Assembly: GCA_043228905.1 (NCBI GenBank)
Contig: JBHGNT010000002.1
Span: forward strand, 16,492,001 to 16,556,000
Direction of reading: 5' to 3'
Length of the DNA stretch: 64,000 nt
DNA from: Azolla caroliniana
Lineage: Eukaryota > Polypodiophyta
Shown here: one piece after another, positions 11,715 to 23,339 of the stretch
Position numbering within the stretch: the stretch's first letter is position 1
How the letters are laid out: the number at the start of each line of letters is the position of its first letter
Program-made: the position numbers and the translations under genes
Notes under the pieces: generated by a model
Told to the model about the DNA's origin: nothing
The model's input: the letters and a program-made list of their open reading frames with translations, nothing else
Database searches by the model: none

Positions 11715-12232
11715 CTTGCACCAACAAGAATGACAACAATTACTAAAAGTTTGCCCTAAGTCATATTTATACTAATATGACTTTTCGGCTATTTATAAAT
11801 ATAGCCATGATGGACTCTCAGAAACATATTTAAGATTATGTCTCTTCATCCGGTGAGCACTCCTCACCGGGTCTTCACCATCCGGCTCTCCGTAGCCGGG
11901 TACTCCTCATCCGGTTCTCACCGGGTCTGCATCATCCGGCTCTCTGTAGCCGGGTACTCCTCATCCGGTTCTCACCGGGTCTGCACCATTCGGCTCTCCG
12001 TAGCCGGGTACTCCTCATCCGGTTCTCACCAGGTCTGCACCATCCGGCTCTCCGTAGCTGGGTATTCCTCATCCGCTTCTCACTGGGTCTGAACCATCCG
12101 GCTCTCCGTAGCCGGGTACTCCTCATCCGGTTCTCACCGGGTCTGCACCATCCGGCTCTCCGTAGCCGGGTACTACTCATCCGGTTTAGGGACCTGTCTC
12201 CCTTCCCATCCGGAGAGACCTGTCTCCCGACA
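11425..12232 (-). repeat. 3' LTR of element D
   Basis: 808 bp, tgatggg to cccgaca on the plus strand. It carries a CT microsatellite at 11690-11717 and a 54-bp tandem array that makes it longer than its partner. Confidence 0.9.
11886..12182 (-). repeat. 54-bp tandem repeat inside the D 3' LTR
   Basis: About six units of the form ccggctctccgtagccggg ... ggttctcaccgggtctgcac. The other D LTR has about four units at 22424-22665. The long minus-strand ORF over this array is a product of the repeat. Confidence 0.85.
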
Positions 12233-12452
12233 GACTCCCCCTTCACTCTGGCATGGGGTGTCTTACTAGTCCGATCCTCTTCCGGCATGCATCCAGCTTG
12301 TCAGGTATTCAGAACTTTGGTCATCATATCTGACCCGTTCTCGGCCGTGTGGATCTTCGTCAGCGCGAACTCCTGGTCATCTACTCTTTCCCGGATCCAG
12401 TGATACCTTCGCTGGATATGCTTCGTCTGGGAATGGTAGGCCACATTCTTAG
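12233..12452 (-). pseudogene. C-terminal RNase H fragment of D pol
   Basis: Read on the minus strand it continues the RNase H frame cut by C: KNVAYHSQTKHIQRRYHWIR, then FALTKIHTAENGSDMMTKVL, the usual end of copia RNase H, followed by a TGA and the polypurine tract next to the LTR. The main part of D pol lies at 18095-21943. Confidence 0.85.
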
Positions 12453-12838
12453 TGTTGAGAGACAAGCTCAACATCGGCCGGATCGGCTGAAGAAGCCGAG
12501 GACTGGATCGGTTGGGACCGATCGGTTAGGCCGAGTGCGTAAACCGGGAGGTCGTTAGGAAAGATATTCCGTGAGGAATATATTTGGGAGTTAGTGCAGG
12601 AGCTCTTGATGAGCATTGAAGTACTGTCAGTACTTCGGTCAGTCCTTCTAGGACTTGTATTAAAGTGTTCACTGAGCACGTCTTATGTAGAGACTGAGTA
12701 TTATTGTTGAATATAGTTTTTAGTGTTTCTCTCTCTGTCTCTCCCTCGTATACCGTGTAAGCCCAAGCTCTCCATTGAACCTGAGTTTCCTTCCTTCTGT
12801 TCTGTCTTCATGCTTGCTTCCGCACACTACTTTTTACA
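12453..12838 (+). repeat. 5' LTR of element C
   Basis: 386 bp, tgttgagaga to ctttttaca. Paired with 17704-18089. Confidence 0.93.
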
Positions 12839-12856
12839 TGGTATCAGAGTGCGAGG
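12839..12856 (+). other. Primer binding site of C (initiator tRNA-Met)
   Basis: tggtatcagagtgcgagg abuts the LTR; the first 12 bases complement initiator tRNA-Met. Confidence 0.9.
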
Positions 12857-12910
12857 GTTGAGAACCTCTCTACAGCCGACACAGCTTAACGAAGAAGAAC
12901 AAGAAGAACG

Positions 12911-15900
12911 ATGGATAGAGGCATGGCGAGCTCACTTCCAACAGAGAAGCTCGACAGAACCAACTACGCGTCTTGGTCCTACAAGATGCACCAGTACCTG
13001 CTCGGGCACGGCTACTAGAGTTACGTCGAAGGAGCTAATGACGCGGCACCCGAATCGACACACAGAGACTTCCCGTCGTGGGAGCAATCGGCGAGCAGGG
13101 TACTATACTGCTTCGGATCGTGTGTGGGCGAACAACTATTGAGCTATGTTCGGGATGCAAAGACGCCGAAGGGTGCGTGGGAAAATCTGAAGAAGATTTT
13201 CTCCGCGAGCACCACAGCCAGGAAGCTCCAGCTCCGACAGGAGTTGAGCAACCTACGACAACGCGACTTGTCAGTGGCGGACTATACCTCGAAGATCAAG
13301 GATATCTACGACTCCCTCACCTCCATAGAGGTGAACATCAAGGAGAGCGAGATGGTCCAGATCTGTCTCGGAGGTTTGGCATCGAAGTTCGGAGCGTTCC
13401 GAACGGCTGTGTGTACCCGGGAGAATACGCCATCCTTTTTCGACTTACCGTCGATGCTCCTAGTAGAGGAGAACCACGCGGGTGCGTCTACAAGCACGCA
13501 CACTGACAGCAGAATGTTGTACACAGAGGGAGATAGGCCCCGTGGACGTGGAGGACGAGGCGAGTCGGCGCGCAATGGAGGCGGCCGACGAGATCAAGGA
13601 AGAAGGCACCGAAGTGATGCCGACAGAAACTCCGGACCCTCCGGAAACAGGGGGAGTCAAAGCGATGAGAACCGGCAAGGGAAGGCCATCGCGGACTGCT
13701 GGTACTGTGGCAAGAAAGGCCATAGGGAAAGTGAGTGCTCGAAGAAACGCGCCGACTCGGAGAGAACCGGTTCCGGAAACGGCTTCGGACATACCGACAA
13801 GGGAAATCGGCAGCGATCGCACTATGCCAAAGACTCCGGGAGAGCCGGAGAAGGGTCTGTCTTCATGGCGAGACACGAAGCAAACTCAATGAAACAGAGC
13901 ACCCCGAGATCGGACGAGGTGTGGTACGTAGACTCCGGCGCGTCAAACCACATGACGAGCCATAAGGAGTGGTTCTCGTACCTTGAAAAACCGATGCAAC
14001 CTAGAGTAGTCGCAACTGGAGTCGACACTTTGCATCCGATTGCGAATGTCGGAGAAGTTCCCCTTAGCCATGTCGGGCAGAACTTGCTGCACGTGCTGCA
14101 CGTTCCGACAATCACGAAGAACTTGGTCTCGGTCGGACAGATCGTCGACCAAGGGATGGAGGTTCGGTTTACACACCTCGGGTGCTTCATTGAGGAAGAA
14201 GGCCGTGTGATTGCGCAAGGGCGCAGAGACGGGAGGATGTTCATCCTCGACTCCACTGACGGCGGCACCGCAATGTTCACAAAGGGACAAAAAGCCGAGT
14301 CGGACATCAACTTGTGGCACAAGCGGATAGGCCACGTCAACCACCAACGGCTTCAATATCTGCAATCGAAACAGGTAGTATTCGGATTGCCCAAATTTAG
14401 TGGCCGAAAGGCACAAATTTGTGAAGCTTGCCAGCTCGGGAAGCAACACCGACTTCCCTTCCCAAACAAGCGAAACCGGAGCCGGAATAAGCTCGACCTT
14501 ATACACTCCGATGTATGGGGGCCGGTACAAAACGTTAGTCTTGGCGGGAGCCGATATTTCGTCTCCTTCATCGACGACCACACGCGGCACACGTGGATCT
14601 ACCTCATTGAGAGGAAGAGCGAAGTCTTCGACTGTTTCCGTCACCCTCAAAGGGTTCGTGGAAACGGAAACGGGACGGAAGATCAAGTGCCTGCGGTCGG
14701 ATGGCGGGAAAGAGTACTTTTCCGGTCATTTCAATGGTTATCTACAACAAATGGGAATTCGCCGCGAATTCAGTTGTAGATACACGCCGGAGCAAAACGG
14801 CGTGGCCGAGAGAAAGAATCGGTCAGTTGTGGAAGCGGCACGGGCAATGCTGGAGGAGAAGAGCTTGCCCAAGTTCTACTGGGCCGAGGCGGCATCCATA
14901 ACCGGATCGGAGACAAAGTGTCGGCGCACGAGCTATATTTCGGAACGAAGCCGAACTTGCGACACTTGAGGGTGTTTGGCAGCATTGCGTATGTGCATAT
15001 ACCGAAGGAGAAAAGGAGGAAGCTGGACGCAAAGGCCAAGAAATGCATCTTGGTCGGTTACTCGGACGAGTAGAAGGGTTATAAGTGCTATAACCCTCGC
15101 ACCAAAGAAGCGCGTGTCAGCCGCGACGTTGTGTTTGACGAGTCCGCGTCCTGGTACCTGCCCCCGACTACGAACCCCGACTCCAATCCGAGCTCTGACG
15201 ATGAGGTCAGCGAGGCCGAGATGCCTCCGGATGAGCCCGAAATCGAGACCCGCGACGAGAATCCGATTTCACTCCGGTTAAGTGGACCGATTGGACGACT
15301 GAGTTGGTACGACCAGTCCGATGAAGAGCCGGCGAGTAGTGGAGACTCGGCCGTGCATTCCCCGCGCAGGAAGCCGAGGAGACGGCTTACGCACAAAGAG
15401 AAAGGGAAGAAGAAGGTGTCGGATTCCGGCACGGAAAGGAACGAGTCAGACTGACGCGAGTCCGACTCCGAGGGAACCGGTGACGGGTCTTTAAAGGTGA
15501 AGACCGCGTCGACCGAGAAGGCCTCGACATCAGCTAATGTGAGATTACGCCGATCTACCCGCCAGAAGAATCCTGTTTTGCGGTTTGGATACAACGAGTA
15601 CATGGCGCATCATTATGCGTACATGACCCGTGTAGCGGAAGTGCGTGAGCCGGAGAGCTACGCAGAAGCGGCGAAGGACGCGAATTGGCGTGCTGCGATG
15701 GAGGAAGAGATGCATGCATTGGCGGAGAACGAGACCTGGGACTTGGTTGACGCACCGAGAGGGGTAAAACCGATCGGGTGTAGGTGGGTGTAAAAGGTCA
15801 AGTACAACACCGATGGCTCGGTCAACCGGTACAAGGCTCGGCTAGTGGCAAAGGGCTACGCGCAAAAACACGACATCGACTACGATGAGACGTTTGCGCC

Positions 15901-17189
15901 GGTCGCGAAAATGACGACCGTCCGTGTTTTGCTCGCAGTAGCCGCAGCCAAGGGGTGGCACTTACATCAGATGGATGTAAAGATGCGTTCCTGCAAGGTG
16001 ACCTTGAGGAACAGGTGTACATGGTACAACCCCCCGGATTTCACTCTGGAACGAACTCCTCGGCAGTCTGCCGATTGAAGAAGTCCCTTTACGGACTGAA
16101 GCAAGCCCCGCATGCCTGGAACGCGAAGATCACGCAACAACTGCGTCGGATGGGCTTCGTCACATCAAAATCGGACTCTTCCCTGTTCATCCGGAAAGGT
16201 CGACTTGGACCGGTTAGTATTTTACTATATGTTGATGACTTGGTCATCACCGGCGCCGACCTCGGTGAAATCGATCGCGTGAAGCTCCAGCTTGCGGCAT
16301 CGTTCGACATGAAGGATCTGGGGGACCTTCATTACTTCCTCGGGATCGAAGTGATCCGTACCCCCGAAGGCATATTGATCAGCCAACGTCATTACGTGCT
16401 GAGTATGCTCTTCAAGCTCGGGATGGCCGACTGTAAGTCCGTCTCGACTCCTCTGGACAGAACCGTCAAGCTTCGTCCCGATACGGGAAAGGAATGCGAC
16501 CCGACGAGGTTCCGACAAATTGTCGGAAGCCTCATATACTTGACCATCACCCGACCCGACCTCAGTTATCCGGTCGGGGTGATCAGTCAGTTCATGGCGC
16601 AACCTACCGAGGAGCACCTTCAGTGTGCACAACGCGTACTTCGGTACGTAAGCGGCACTAAGGACTGCGGACTGCTATATCGGACCGGTGTAGCCGCGCA
16701 GTTAGTCGGCTACACCGATGCTGATTGGGCTGGCAACGCCGCCGATCGCCGATCCACGTCTGGATACGTGTTCTCCCTCGGGAGTGCCGCGATCGCATGG
16801 AGTAGTAAGAAGTAGCCAACAGTTGCACTGTCGAGCACCAAAGCCGAGTACCGAGGAGCGGCTGTCGCGACATGCAAAGCCATATGGTTGAAGCGGCTAC
16901 TTAAGGACCTGCAAGAGGAGGTGACCGATCCAATGACGATCTACTGCGACAACCTCAGTAGCATCCAACTCGCGAAGAACCCCGTCTTCCACGCACGGAC
17001 CAAGCACATTGAGGTGCACTACCATTTCGTCCATGAGCGTGTCCTTTCCGGTGAAGTCGAACTTCAGTACGTTCCGACGGATCGGCAGGCTGCCGACATC
17101 TTCACCAAGCCTCTTGGTCTGGACAAGTTGCGGCAATTCTCAGGTGCGCTCGGATTGCGTCACCTTGACGTGCCGAACTTGAGGGGGAG
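12911..17189 (+). pseudogene. Gag-pol polyprotein of element C, lightly disrupted
   Basis: ATG at 12911. Gag covers about 12911-13690, the CCHC knuckle CWYCGKKGHRESEC 13697-13738, protease DSGAS from 13931, GAG-pre-integrase with LWHKRIGHV near 14310, the integrase HHCC finger and core (14330-14870), an acidic linker (15131-15450), reverse transcriptase from MAHHYAYM (15602) with YVDDL at 16228-16242, and RNase H (about 16690-17170). Breaks: TAG at 13016 (Trp in relatives), a frame change near 14640, a short deletion near 14893, TAG at 15071 (Gln), TGA near 15452, TAA near 15791, a one-base loss near 15978 and TAG at 16813 (Gln). The 551-codon stretch 13124-14779 shows how recent the decay is. 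Confidence 0.92.
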
Positions 17190-17709
17190 ATCGGTCCCGA
17201 ACGACCAAGCAAGGCAGCAGGAAAGGAGCGGAGACCGCGACCCCGATTCGGTTGTCAAATTAGACTTCGGATCGGCTGAAGAAGCCGAGGGCGGACCCGC
17301 GGAAAAGTTCGGAAGCAGACAGAAGGGGAGCAACCGAAGGAGAGAGCCGAAGCCAACCACACATGGGGAAGATGATGCCATCGAGGGCGAGATGACCGAA
17401 GACGAGTTGGAGACAGCCAACTCGGACGAGAGCGAAGACCGATCGGAGGTAGCCGAGTCGGTTCGGATGTTTGATTCAGATACCCTGAATCTACCGAGGC
17501 CCAAGCGGAAGAAAAGGCAGCAGGAGAAGCGTCAAAACCGCAACAACAGAAGAGCTGATAAAGGCCGCATGAGCAGACAAGCCGACCGGAAGGGTTCAAG
17601 CGCGCGGAGTCGAACAGGTCGAGGAGCGCGAGCGAGGCGAGAAGCCAGGAGGAACCGGTGTTGTGAAGATCCCGAAGAGCCTCAAGTTGAGCTTGAGGGG
17701 GAGTGTTGA
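17178..17709 (+). CDS. Charged C-terminal extension of the C polyprotein, open to the LTR
   Basis: This is the 3' part of an open frame (from 16888) that runs on from RNase H without a stop. After DVPNLRG come about 175 residues with alternating acidic and basic blocks: FGSAEEAEG, TEDELETANSDESEDRSE, RPKRKKRQQEKRQNRNNRR, RQADRKG and GRGARARREARR. It ends PQVELEGEC with TGA at 17707-17709 inside the 3' LTR. The first codons use cttgagggggag (17178-17189) and the last use the identical 12-mer (17692-17703), which is the real polypurine tract. The basic stretches look like nuclear localisation or RNA-binding sequence, but no family is recognised. Confidence 0.72.
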
Positions 17710-18089
17710 GAGACAAGCTCAACATCGACCGGATCGGCTGAAGAAGCCGAGGACCGGATCGGTTGGGACCGATTGGTTAGGCCGAGTGCGTAAACCGGGA
17801 GGTCGTTAGGAAAGATATTCCGTGAGGAATATATTTGGGAGTTAGTGTAGGAGCTCTTGATGAGCATTGAAGTACTGTCAGTACTTCGGTCAGTCCTTCT
17901 AGGACTTGTATTAAAGTGTTCACTGAGCACGTCTTATGTAGAGACTGAGCATTATTGTTGAATATAGTTTTTTGTGTTTCTCTCTCTGTCTCTCCCGCGT
18001 ATACCGTGTAAGCCCAAGCTCTCCATTGAACCTGAGTTTTCTTCCTTCTATTCTGTCTTCATACTTGCTTCCGCACGCTACTTTTTACA
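17704..18089 (+). repeat. 3' LTR of element C
   Basis: 386 bp, preceded by cttgagggggag and followed by the cttaa duplication. Confidence 0.93.
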
Positions 18090-18094
18090 CTTAA

Positions 18095-21000
18095 CAAGAT
18101 GGATGGCACTTTGACTGTCGCAATAGAGTCGGTATTCATCTTGTCGGATACCGAGCTCTCCGATGAAGTCCTTCATCCATAATATTTCCTTGCCAGCTTC
18201 CACAGCCGCCATGTACTCTACCTCCGTGGTTGACAATGCAACCGTCTTCTGCAGCCTCGACTGCCATGAAATAGCTCCCCCTGCATATGTCATTACATAC
18301 CCGGATGTAGACCGGTTGGTATCCACATCAGCCAACATGTCCGAATCGGTGAAACCGTCAAGTTGAGGTTTTCCGGAGCCGAATCGGAGACACATATTTG
18401 AAGTGCCCTTCAAATATCGGAGTATCCATTTGACCGCGTTCCAGTGCTCCTTGCCGAGATTGCTCATAAACCGGCTCACCACTCCGACTGCGTATCCTAT
18501 ATCCGGTTGGGTACACACCATTGCGTACATCAAGCTCCCGACGGCAAAGGCATATGGAATCTTCATCATATCCGCCTTCTTTGCTTTCATCTTCGGGCTT
18601 TGCTTGCCGGATAACCTGCAGTTTGCCGGAAGTGTCGATCCGACCGGTTTCGCATCTGACATGTTGAACCGGTGAAGCACCTTTGTCACGTACTTCTCCT
18701 GTGACAGCCACAATTGCTTCATTGGCCGGTTCCGGATGATATGCATCCCCAGCATCTGTCTTGCCGAACCCAAGTCTTTCATTGAGAAGGCCCGGTTGAG
18801 AGCCTTCTTCAGCATCCGTAATTTGACTTGGTCCCGTCCGACGATCAACATGTCATCCACGTACAGAAGGAGTATCAGGAAGTCGCCTCCTTCGAACTTC
18901 TTCACAAACACTCAGTGATCGGCCTGCATCTTGTGGTACCCTTGATCAGTCATGAAGGAATCGAACTTCCGGTACCATTGTCGGGGAGCCTGCTTTAGTC
19001 CGTACAGGCTCTTCTTCAGCCGGCATACCAGGTGCTCCTTCCCTTTCTCCACAAATCCCTCCGGTTGCTGCATGTAGATCTCCTCTTCGAGGTCACCGTG
19101 AAGGAATGTCGTCTTCACGTCTAGCTACTCTACCTCGAGGTCCATGCTTGCCGCTATACTCAGCACCGTCCGGATGGAGGTCATCTTTACTACCGGGGCA
19201 AATATCTCGTCAAAGTCTACGCCCTTTTTCTGCTGGAACCCCTTCACCACGATCCTGGCTTTGTATCTCGGGGGGTTGCCGGCATCTCCCAGTTTCAACT
19301 TGTACACCCACTTGTTTCGGAGTGCCCGCTTTCCTTTCGGCAACTCCACCAATTCGTACATATGGTTCTCATGCAGGGAATCCATCTCATCCTGCATGGC
19401 ACTTAACCATTTGCGGCTGTGGGTGTCATCCTTCGCTTCTTTGAAGCTTTCTGGCTCCCCCTCATCGGTTAGCAGCACATGCTCTACATCCGGAAATCTC
19501 CAAGGGGCCCTTCTCTCTCTTAGAGGATATCTCCGTCTCTGGGCTTCGGTAACCGGCTCCTCTATTTGCTCTTCATCCAAATCTGATTCGGGGTCTTGGC
19601 CTGTTCTGGTTTCAGCTTCCTCTACTTCTTCTTCTGCCGGTTCGATATCCTCACCGTAACCGGCTGCTCCTCGAGTGCTAACTGGTCTCTTGCCGGTTGG
19701 GTCAGTTCATTGTAGAGTCTATCCTTACTGGTCGACTTGGAGTTCATTATCTTCTTCTCCGACTCCCTGTCGGCGAGCGTCTTGTCCTCCATGAAGATAA
19801 TATCTCGACTCCGGAATACCTTCTTGTCGACCAGGTCCCACACTCGGTAGCCGAACTCATCGTCGCCGTAACCGAGGAATATGCATGGCCGGGTCTTTGG
19901 ATGTAACTTTCCTCTCTGGTCCTTAGCTACATGCACGTACACGAGACACCCGAACACCTTCAGATGCCGGTAGGATACTTCCTTACCAGTCCAGACCCTC
20001 TATGGCGTGTCTCTGTCCAAGGGTACTGAGGGTGATCTATTTATCACATATGTCGTTGTCGATAATGCCTCAGCCCAAAACTTCTTGGGTAGTTTTGCAT
20101 GCGCTAGCATACTCCGGACCCTCTCCATTATGGTCCGGTTCATCCTCTCGGCTAGTCCGTTTAGTTCCGGCGTCTTTGGCACGGTAAATTCGAGCCAAAT
20201 TCCCTTCGAGCGGTAGTACTCCTCGAACTACCCCCGGTATTCTCCTCCGTTATTTGCTCGAACCGCCTTCAGCTTCCGGCCGGTTTCTCTTTCCACTCTC
20301 GTGTGGAGCTCTTTGAAAACGGATAGCACCTGATCCTTCGTCTTCAACGGTGTGGCCCACAGCTTCCGGTTGTGGTCATCTATGAATGTCACGAAGTACT
20401 GCATTCCGGCATGTGACTTCGTGTCTATTTGACACACATCCGTATGCACCAACTCCAGTGGTGCATTACGTCTCATCGGTGGCCTTGGTCGGAAGGAGGT
20501 CTGGTTTTGCTTACCGGCCAGACAATCAGTGCACTTCTCCAAGTGCACGTTCTTCACTGGAATGAGGTTGTCGTCTGCAAGCCTCTTCATCCCCTTCTCG
20601 CTCATATGACACAACCTCTTGTGCCACAACTCACCGGCAGTGTCAAATGCCACGTTCACTTCTTCCGGACATAACCGGGCCTTCATCAGGTACAATGTGT
20701 TGACCTTCCGGGCCCGAGCCACAATCAGCCTCCCTTTGCTGAACTTCATGACGCCGTTCCGGATGCTACCCGTGTAGCCTTCATCATCTAGCCGACCGGC
20801 TGATATCAGGTTCAGACGAACCTCCGGAACGTGTAAGACATCCTTCAGCAGCAACTTGCATCCCGTTGGTGTTGTCAGCCACACGTCTCCTATGCCGACA
20901 ATTCGGCATGTACCTTCATTCCCCATCCGGACACAGCCATGATCACCGGTTGCGTAGAATGAGAAGCATTTCCGGTCCGGGGTAAGGTGGAACGACGTTC

Positions 21001-21943
21001 CGGAGTCTACCACCCAAGTCATCTCGTCGCCGGCAAGGTTTATCTCACTCTCCTCGGTGATGAGCATCAACTCTTCTTCACTTGCCGCGATTGCCGTCGT
21101 TCCCTTCCGGTTCGGCCCCCTCCGGTCTTTACCGTTCCGGTCCGGGGTCCGCTTCGAATTGGTACCGTCGGTCTCCTTATCTTTTCAGAAATGCCGAAAG
21201 TTCTTTTGGAAGTGTCCCGGCTTGCCGCAATAGAAGCAAGAGGGCCTCCCCCTTCACTTTGACCGTGTCCCCGACTTTTCCCGGTTCTGGGGACTACGGT
21301 TTCTTTGTCTTCCGCGTTCTGATTCGGTAAGTAACGCTTTGGAGTCGGAGCTCGTATCTTTATCTTTCCGACGCGCCTCCTCATTTAGCAAGCTCGACTT
21401 TACTCTTGCTAGGGATAGCCGTTTCCCTTCCGGCCCGGCATTGCCCAAGGTGACAACCAACGTCTCCCAGCTATGTGGGAGGGAACCGAGCAGGAGTAGT
21501 GCTAGTGCCTCATCGGCGAGAGGTACCTCCAATGATGTTGCCTGGTGGATCAGCCCCTGGAAGGCATTCATGTGCTCCGCCATGCTGGAGCCATCTTGGT
21601 ACCAGAGTCTTACTAGCTTCTGGAATACCGAAACCTGATTAACAACATTTTTGTTTTGAAACATTATGTCGATCTTCTCCCATAGCTCATGAGCCTTGCT
21701 CTCTTCATTGAAGTTGTTGTACAGGCTCATGTCGATGAAGCACCGTATGTACGCCGTTGTCTTCATGTGCATCACCTCCCATATCGTGGCGTCGATTTTG
21801 TCCGGTCTCTTGTCCCCGAACTGAACTGGCAGCCAGAGGTCTTTAATCACGAGCATGTCCCTCATCTTCGACTTCCACACCGAATAGTTGGAGCCGGTGA
21901 GCTTGAACATGCCGCCAAACGATTCATCCATTTTCTGTGTCAT
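18095..21943 (-). pseudogene. Gag-pol polyprotein of element D, disrupted
   Basis: ATG at 21941-21943 opens a UBN2-type gag (FKLTGSNYSVWKSKMRDML). The knuckle CFYCGKPGHFQKNF near 21200 has Phe where the last Cys is expected. Protease is WVVDSGTSFH near 20990-21020, GAG-pre-integrase LWHKRLCHM near 20620, and integrase core HTDVC near 20440 with RANNGGEY near 20240, where RSDNGGEY is usual, so the second catalytic Asp reads Asn. Reverse transcriptase carries YVDDM at 18849-18863 and RNase H runs to 18095, where C interrupts it. Stops include TGA near 21254, a TGA just after the knuckle, TAG near 20230 and others near 19960, 19580 and 19120. Confidence 0.9.
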
Positions 21944-21946
21944 TTC

Positions 21947-21958
21947 GCTCTGATACCA
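21947..21958 (-). other. Primer binding site of D (initiator tRNA-Met)
   Basis: On the minus strand tggtatcagagc follows the 5' LTR after the two bases ag. Confidence 0.88.
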
Positions 21959-21960
21959 CT

Positions 21961-22708
21961 TGACGGGAACTACAGCGTTCCTTATGCGCAACACTCGGCC
22001 ACAACCGAGCTTAAAATCATACACAGAAAAAACGGAAAATAAAAGCACGACACGAAGAAGAGAAGAGTACATAGGATGTTTACGTGGAAAACCCAAAGAG
22101 GGAAAAACCACGGCAGCCCACAAGCTGCAAACTATCACTATGTTAGAATGTACAACAGTGAGTTCACGGAGGCAACGACCTCGTGCTCACGATCTTCGCC
22201 ACAGGCGGCGGTTACAACAGAGGCAACGACCTCTTTCTCTCTCTCTCTCTCTCTCTCTCTATACACAGTTACGCGCTCTCTCTCTCCTTGCACCAACAAG
22301 AATGACAACAACAGTTACTAAGAGTTTGCCCTAAGTCATATTTATACTAATATGACTTTTCGGCTATTTACAAATATAGTCATGATGGACTCTCAGAAAC
22401 ATATTTAAGAATATGTCTGCATCATCCGGGTACTCCTCATCCGGTTCTCACCGGGTCTGCATCATCCAGCTCTCCGTAGCCGAGTACTCCTCATCCGGTT
22501 CTCACTGGGTCTGCACCATCCGGCTCTCCGTAGCCGGGTACTCCTCATCCGGTTCTCACCGGGTCTGAACCATCCGGCTCTCCGTAGCCGGGTACTCCTC
22601 ATCCGGTTCTCACCGGGTCTGCACCATCTGGCTCTCCGTAGCCGGGTACTCCTCATCCGGTTTAGGGACCTGTCTCCCTTCCCATCCGGAGGGACCTGTC
22701 TCCCAACA
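21961..22708 (-). repeat. 5' LTR of element D
   Basis: 748 bp, tgacggg to cccaaca. Same as 11425-12232 apart from repeat number and a short extra block near 22262 around the CT microsatellite. Confidence 0.9.
22424..22665 (-). repeat. 54-bp tandem repeat inside the D 5' LTR
   Basis: About four units of the array also present in the 3' LTR at 11886-12182. Confidence 0.82.
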
Positions 22709-22896
22709 CAATAAGATGAAAGACATCTTCATTTCCCCCATCAACATCCGGCACCTCTGCCACCACCTACACCCACCTCACGCCTCCCAATCATTTGAAC
22801 CATTGTACTTCGTCCCCCTCACCTCTTCACCTCCATCTCAACACACACCTACCACGGTGCACCTAAGAGTCTGCACTCGTTAGGTTTGGGGGGGAT

Positions 22897-23339
22897 GTTA
22901 AGTAGATGGCGCATGGCACACTGGTTGTGAAGATACCGACACCAACGAGGAACACCAAGCTCAACCAATCTTTGGAAAAAAGTGATAGAACAAACCACGT
23001 AAGAAGCAATGTAAGACAATGGTCAACTTAGTAGAAATAGGCACACTTACGTTGTAAAAAGCTATAAAAGCCAGTTGATAGTGTTTCTAAACATGTTAAG
23101 AGTTCTCCTAATGATTAAGATCCAAGCCTCCTCTTCTATCTCCATAAATGTAATTAAGAGCTAATAGAGATTAGGATCCGGGTTAAACTGAACCCTAATC
23201 TCTCTCTTGTTGGTACTAAACCTCTATGTACTAAAGAGTGGTGATAATAAGATATTGTCTTTTCTTTTAATCTCCTTATTCACATGTATGAGAGAGTAGA
23301 GGGAGAGATCATAAGAGAGATTAACATTAATCGATAACA
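22897..23339 (+). repeat. Old LTR with preceding polypurine tract
   Basis: ggtttggggggga (about 22884-22896) precedes tgttaagtagatgg, and the segment ends atcgataaca, the classic layout of a 3' LTR. A TATA-like ctataaaagcc lies near 23063. Sequence at 22709-22896 and 10707-11424 would be the remains of its interior, but no coding motif survives, so the superfamily cannot be named. Confidence 0.6.

Larger units (their letters stand above)
12453..18089 (+). mobile_element. Ty1/copia element C, best preserved copy, nested in D
   Basis: 5637 bp with 386-bp LTRs that differ at only about a dozen sites by eye. Flanks cttag (12448-12452) and cttaa (18090-18094) are a 5-bp duplication with one change; the uninterrupted D sequence would read cattcttaacaag. 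Same family as A, B and G, with the same domain order and charged tail. It is younger than D, and its ORF has fewer breaks than any other element here. Confidence 0.94.
11425..22708 (-). mobile_element. Ty1/copia element D, full length, interrupted by C
   Basis: Minus-strand element with LTRs at 11425-12232 and 21961-22708 and the perfect 5-bp duplication caata (11420-11424 and 22709-22713). The primer site lies beside the right LTR, and the purine tract gtgaagggggag (read on the minus strand, about 12236-12247) beside the left LTR. The interior is split by element C. The gag resembles that of L, so D and L form a second copia family, distinct from A/B/C/G/M. Without C the element is about 5.6 kb. 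Confidence 0.93.

Noticed and set aside
11838-12288. ORFs on both strands over a repeat near 12 kb
   Set aside because: They are translations of the 54-bp array in the D LTR and change with copy number.
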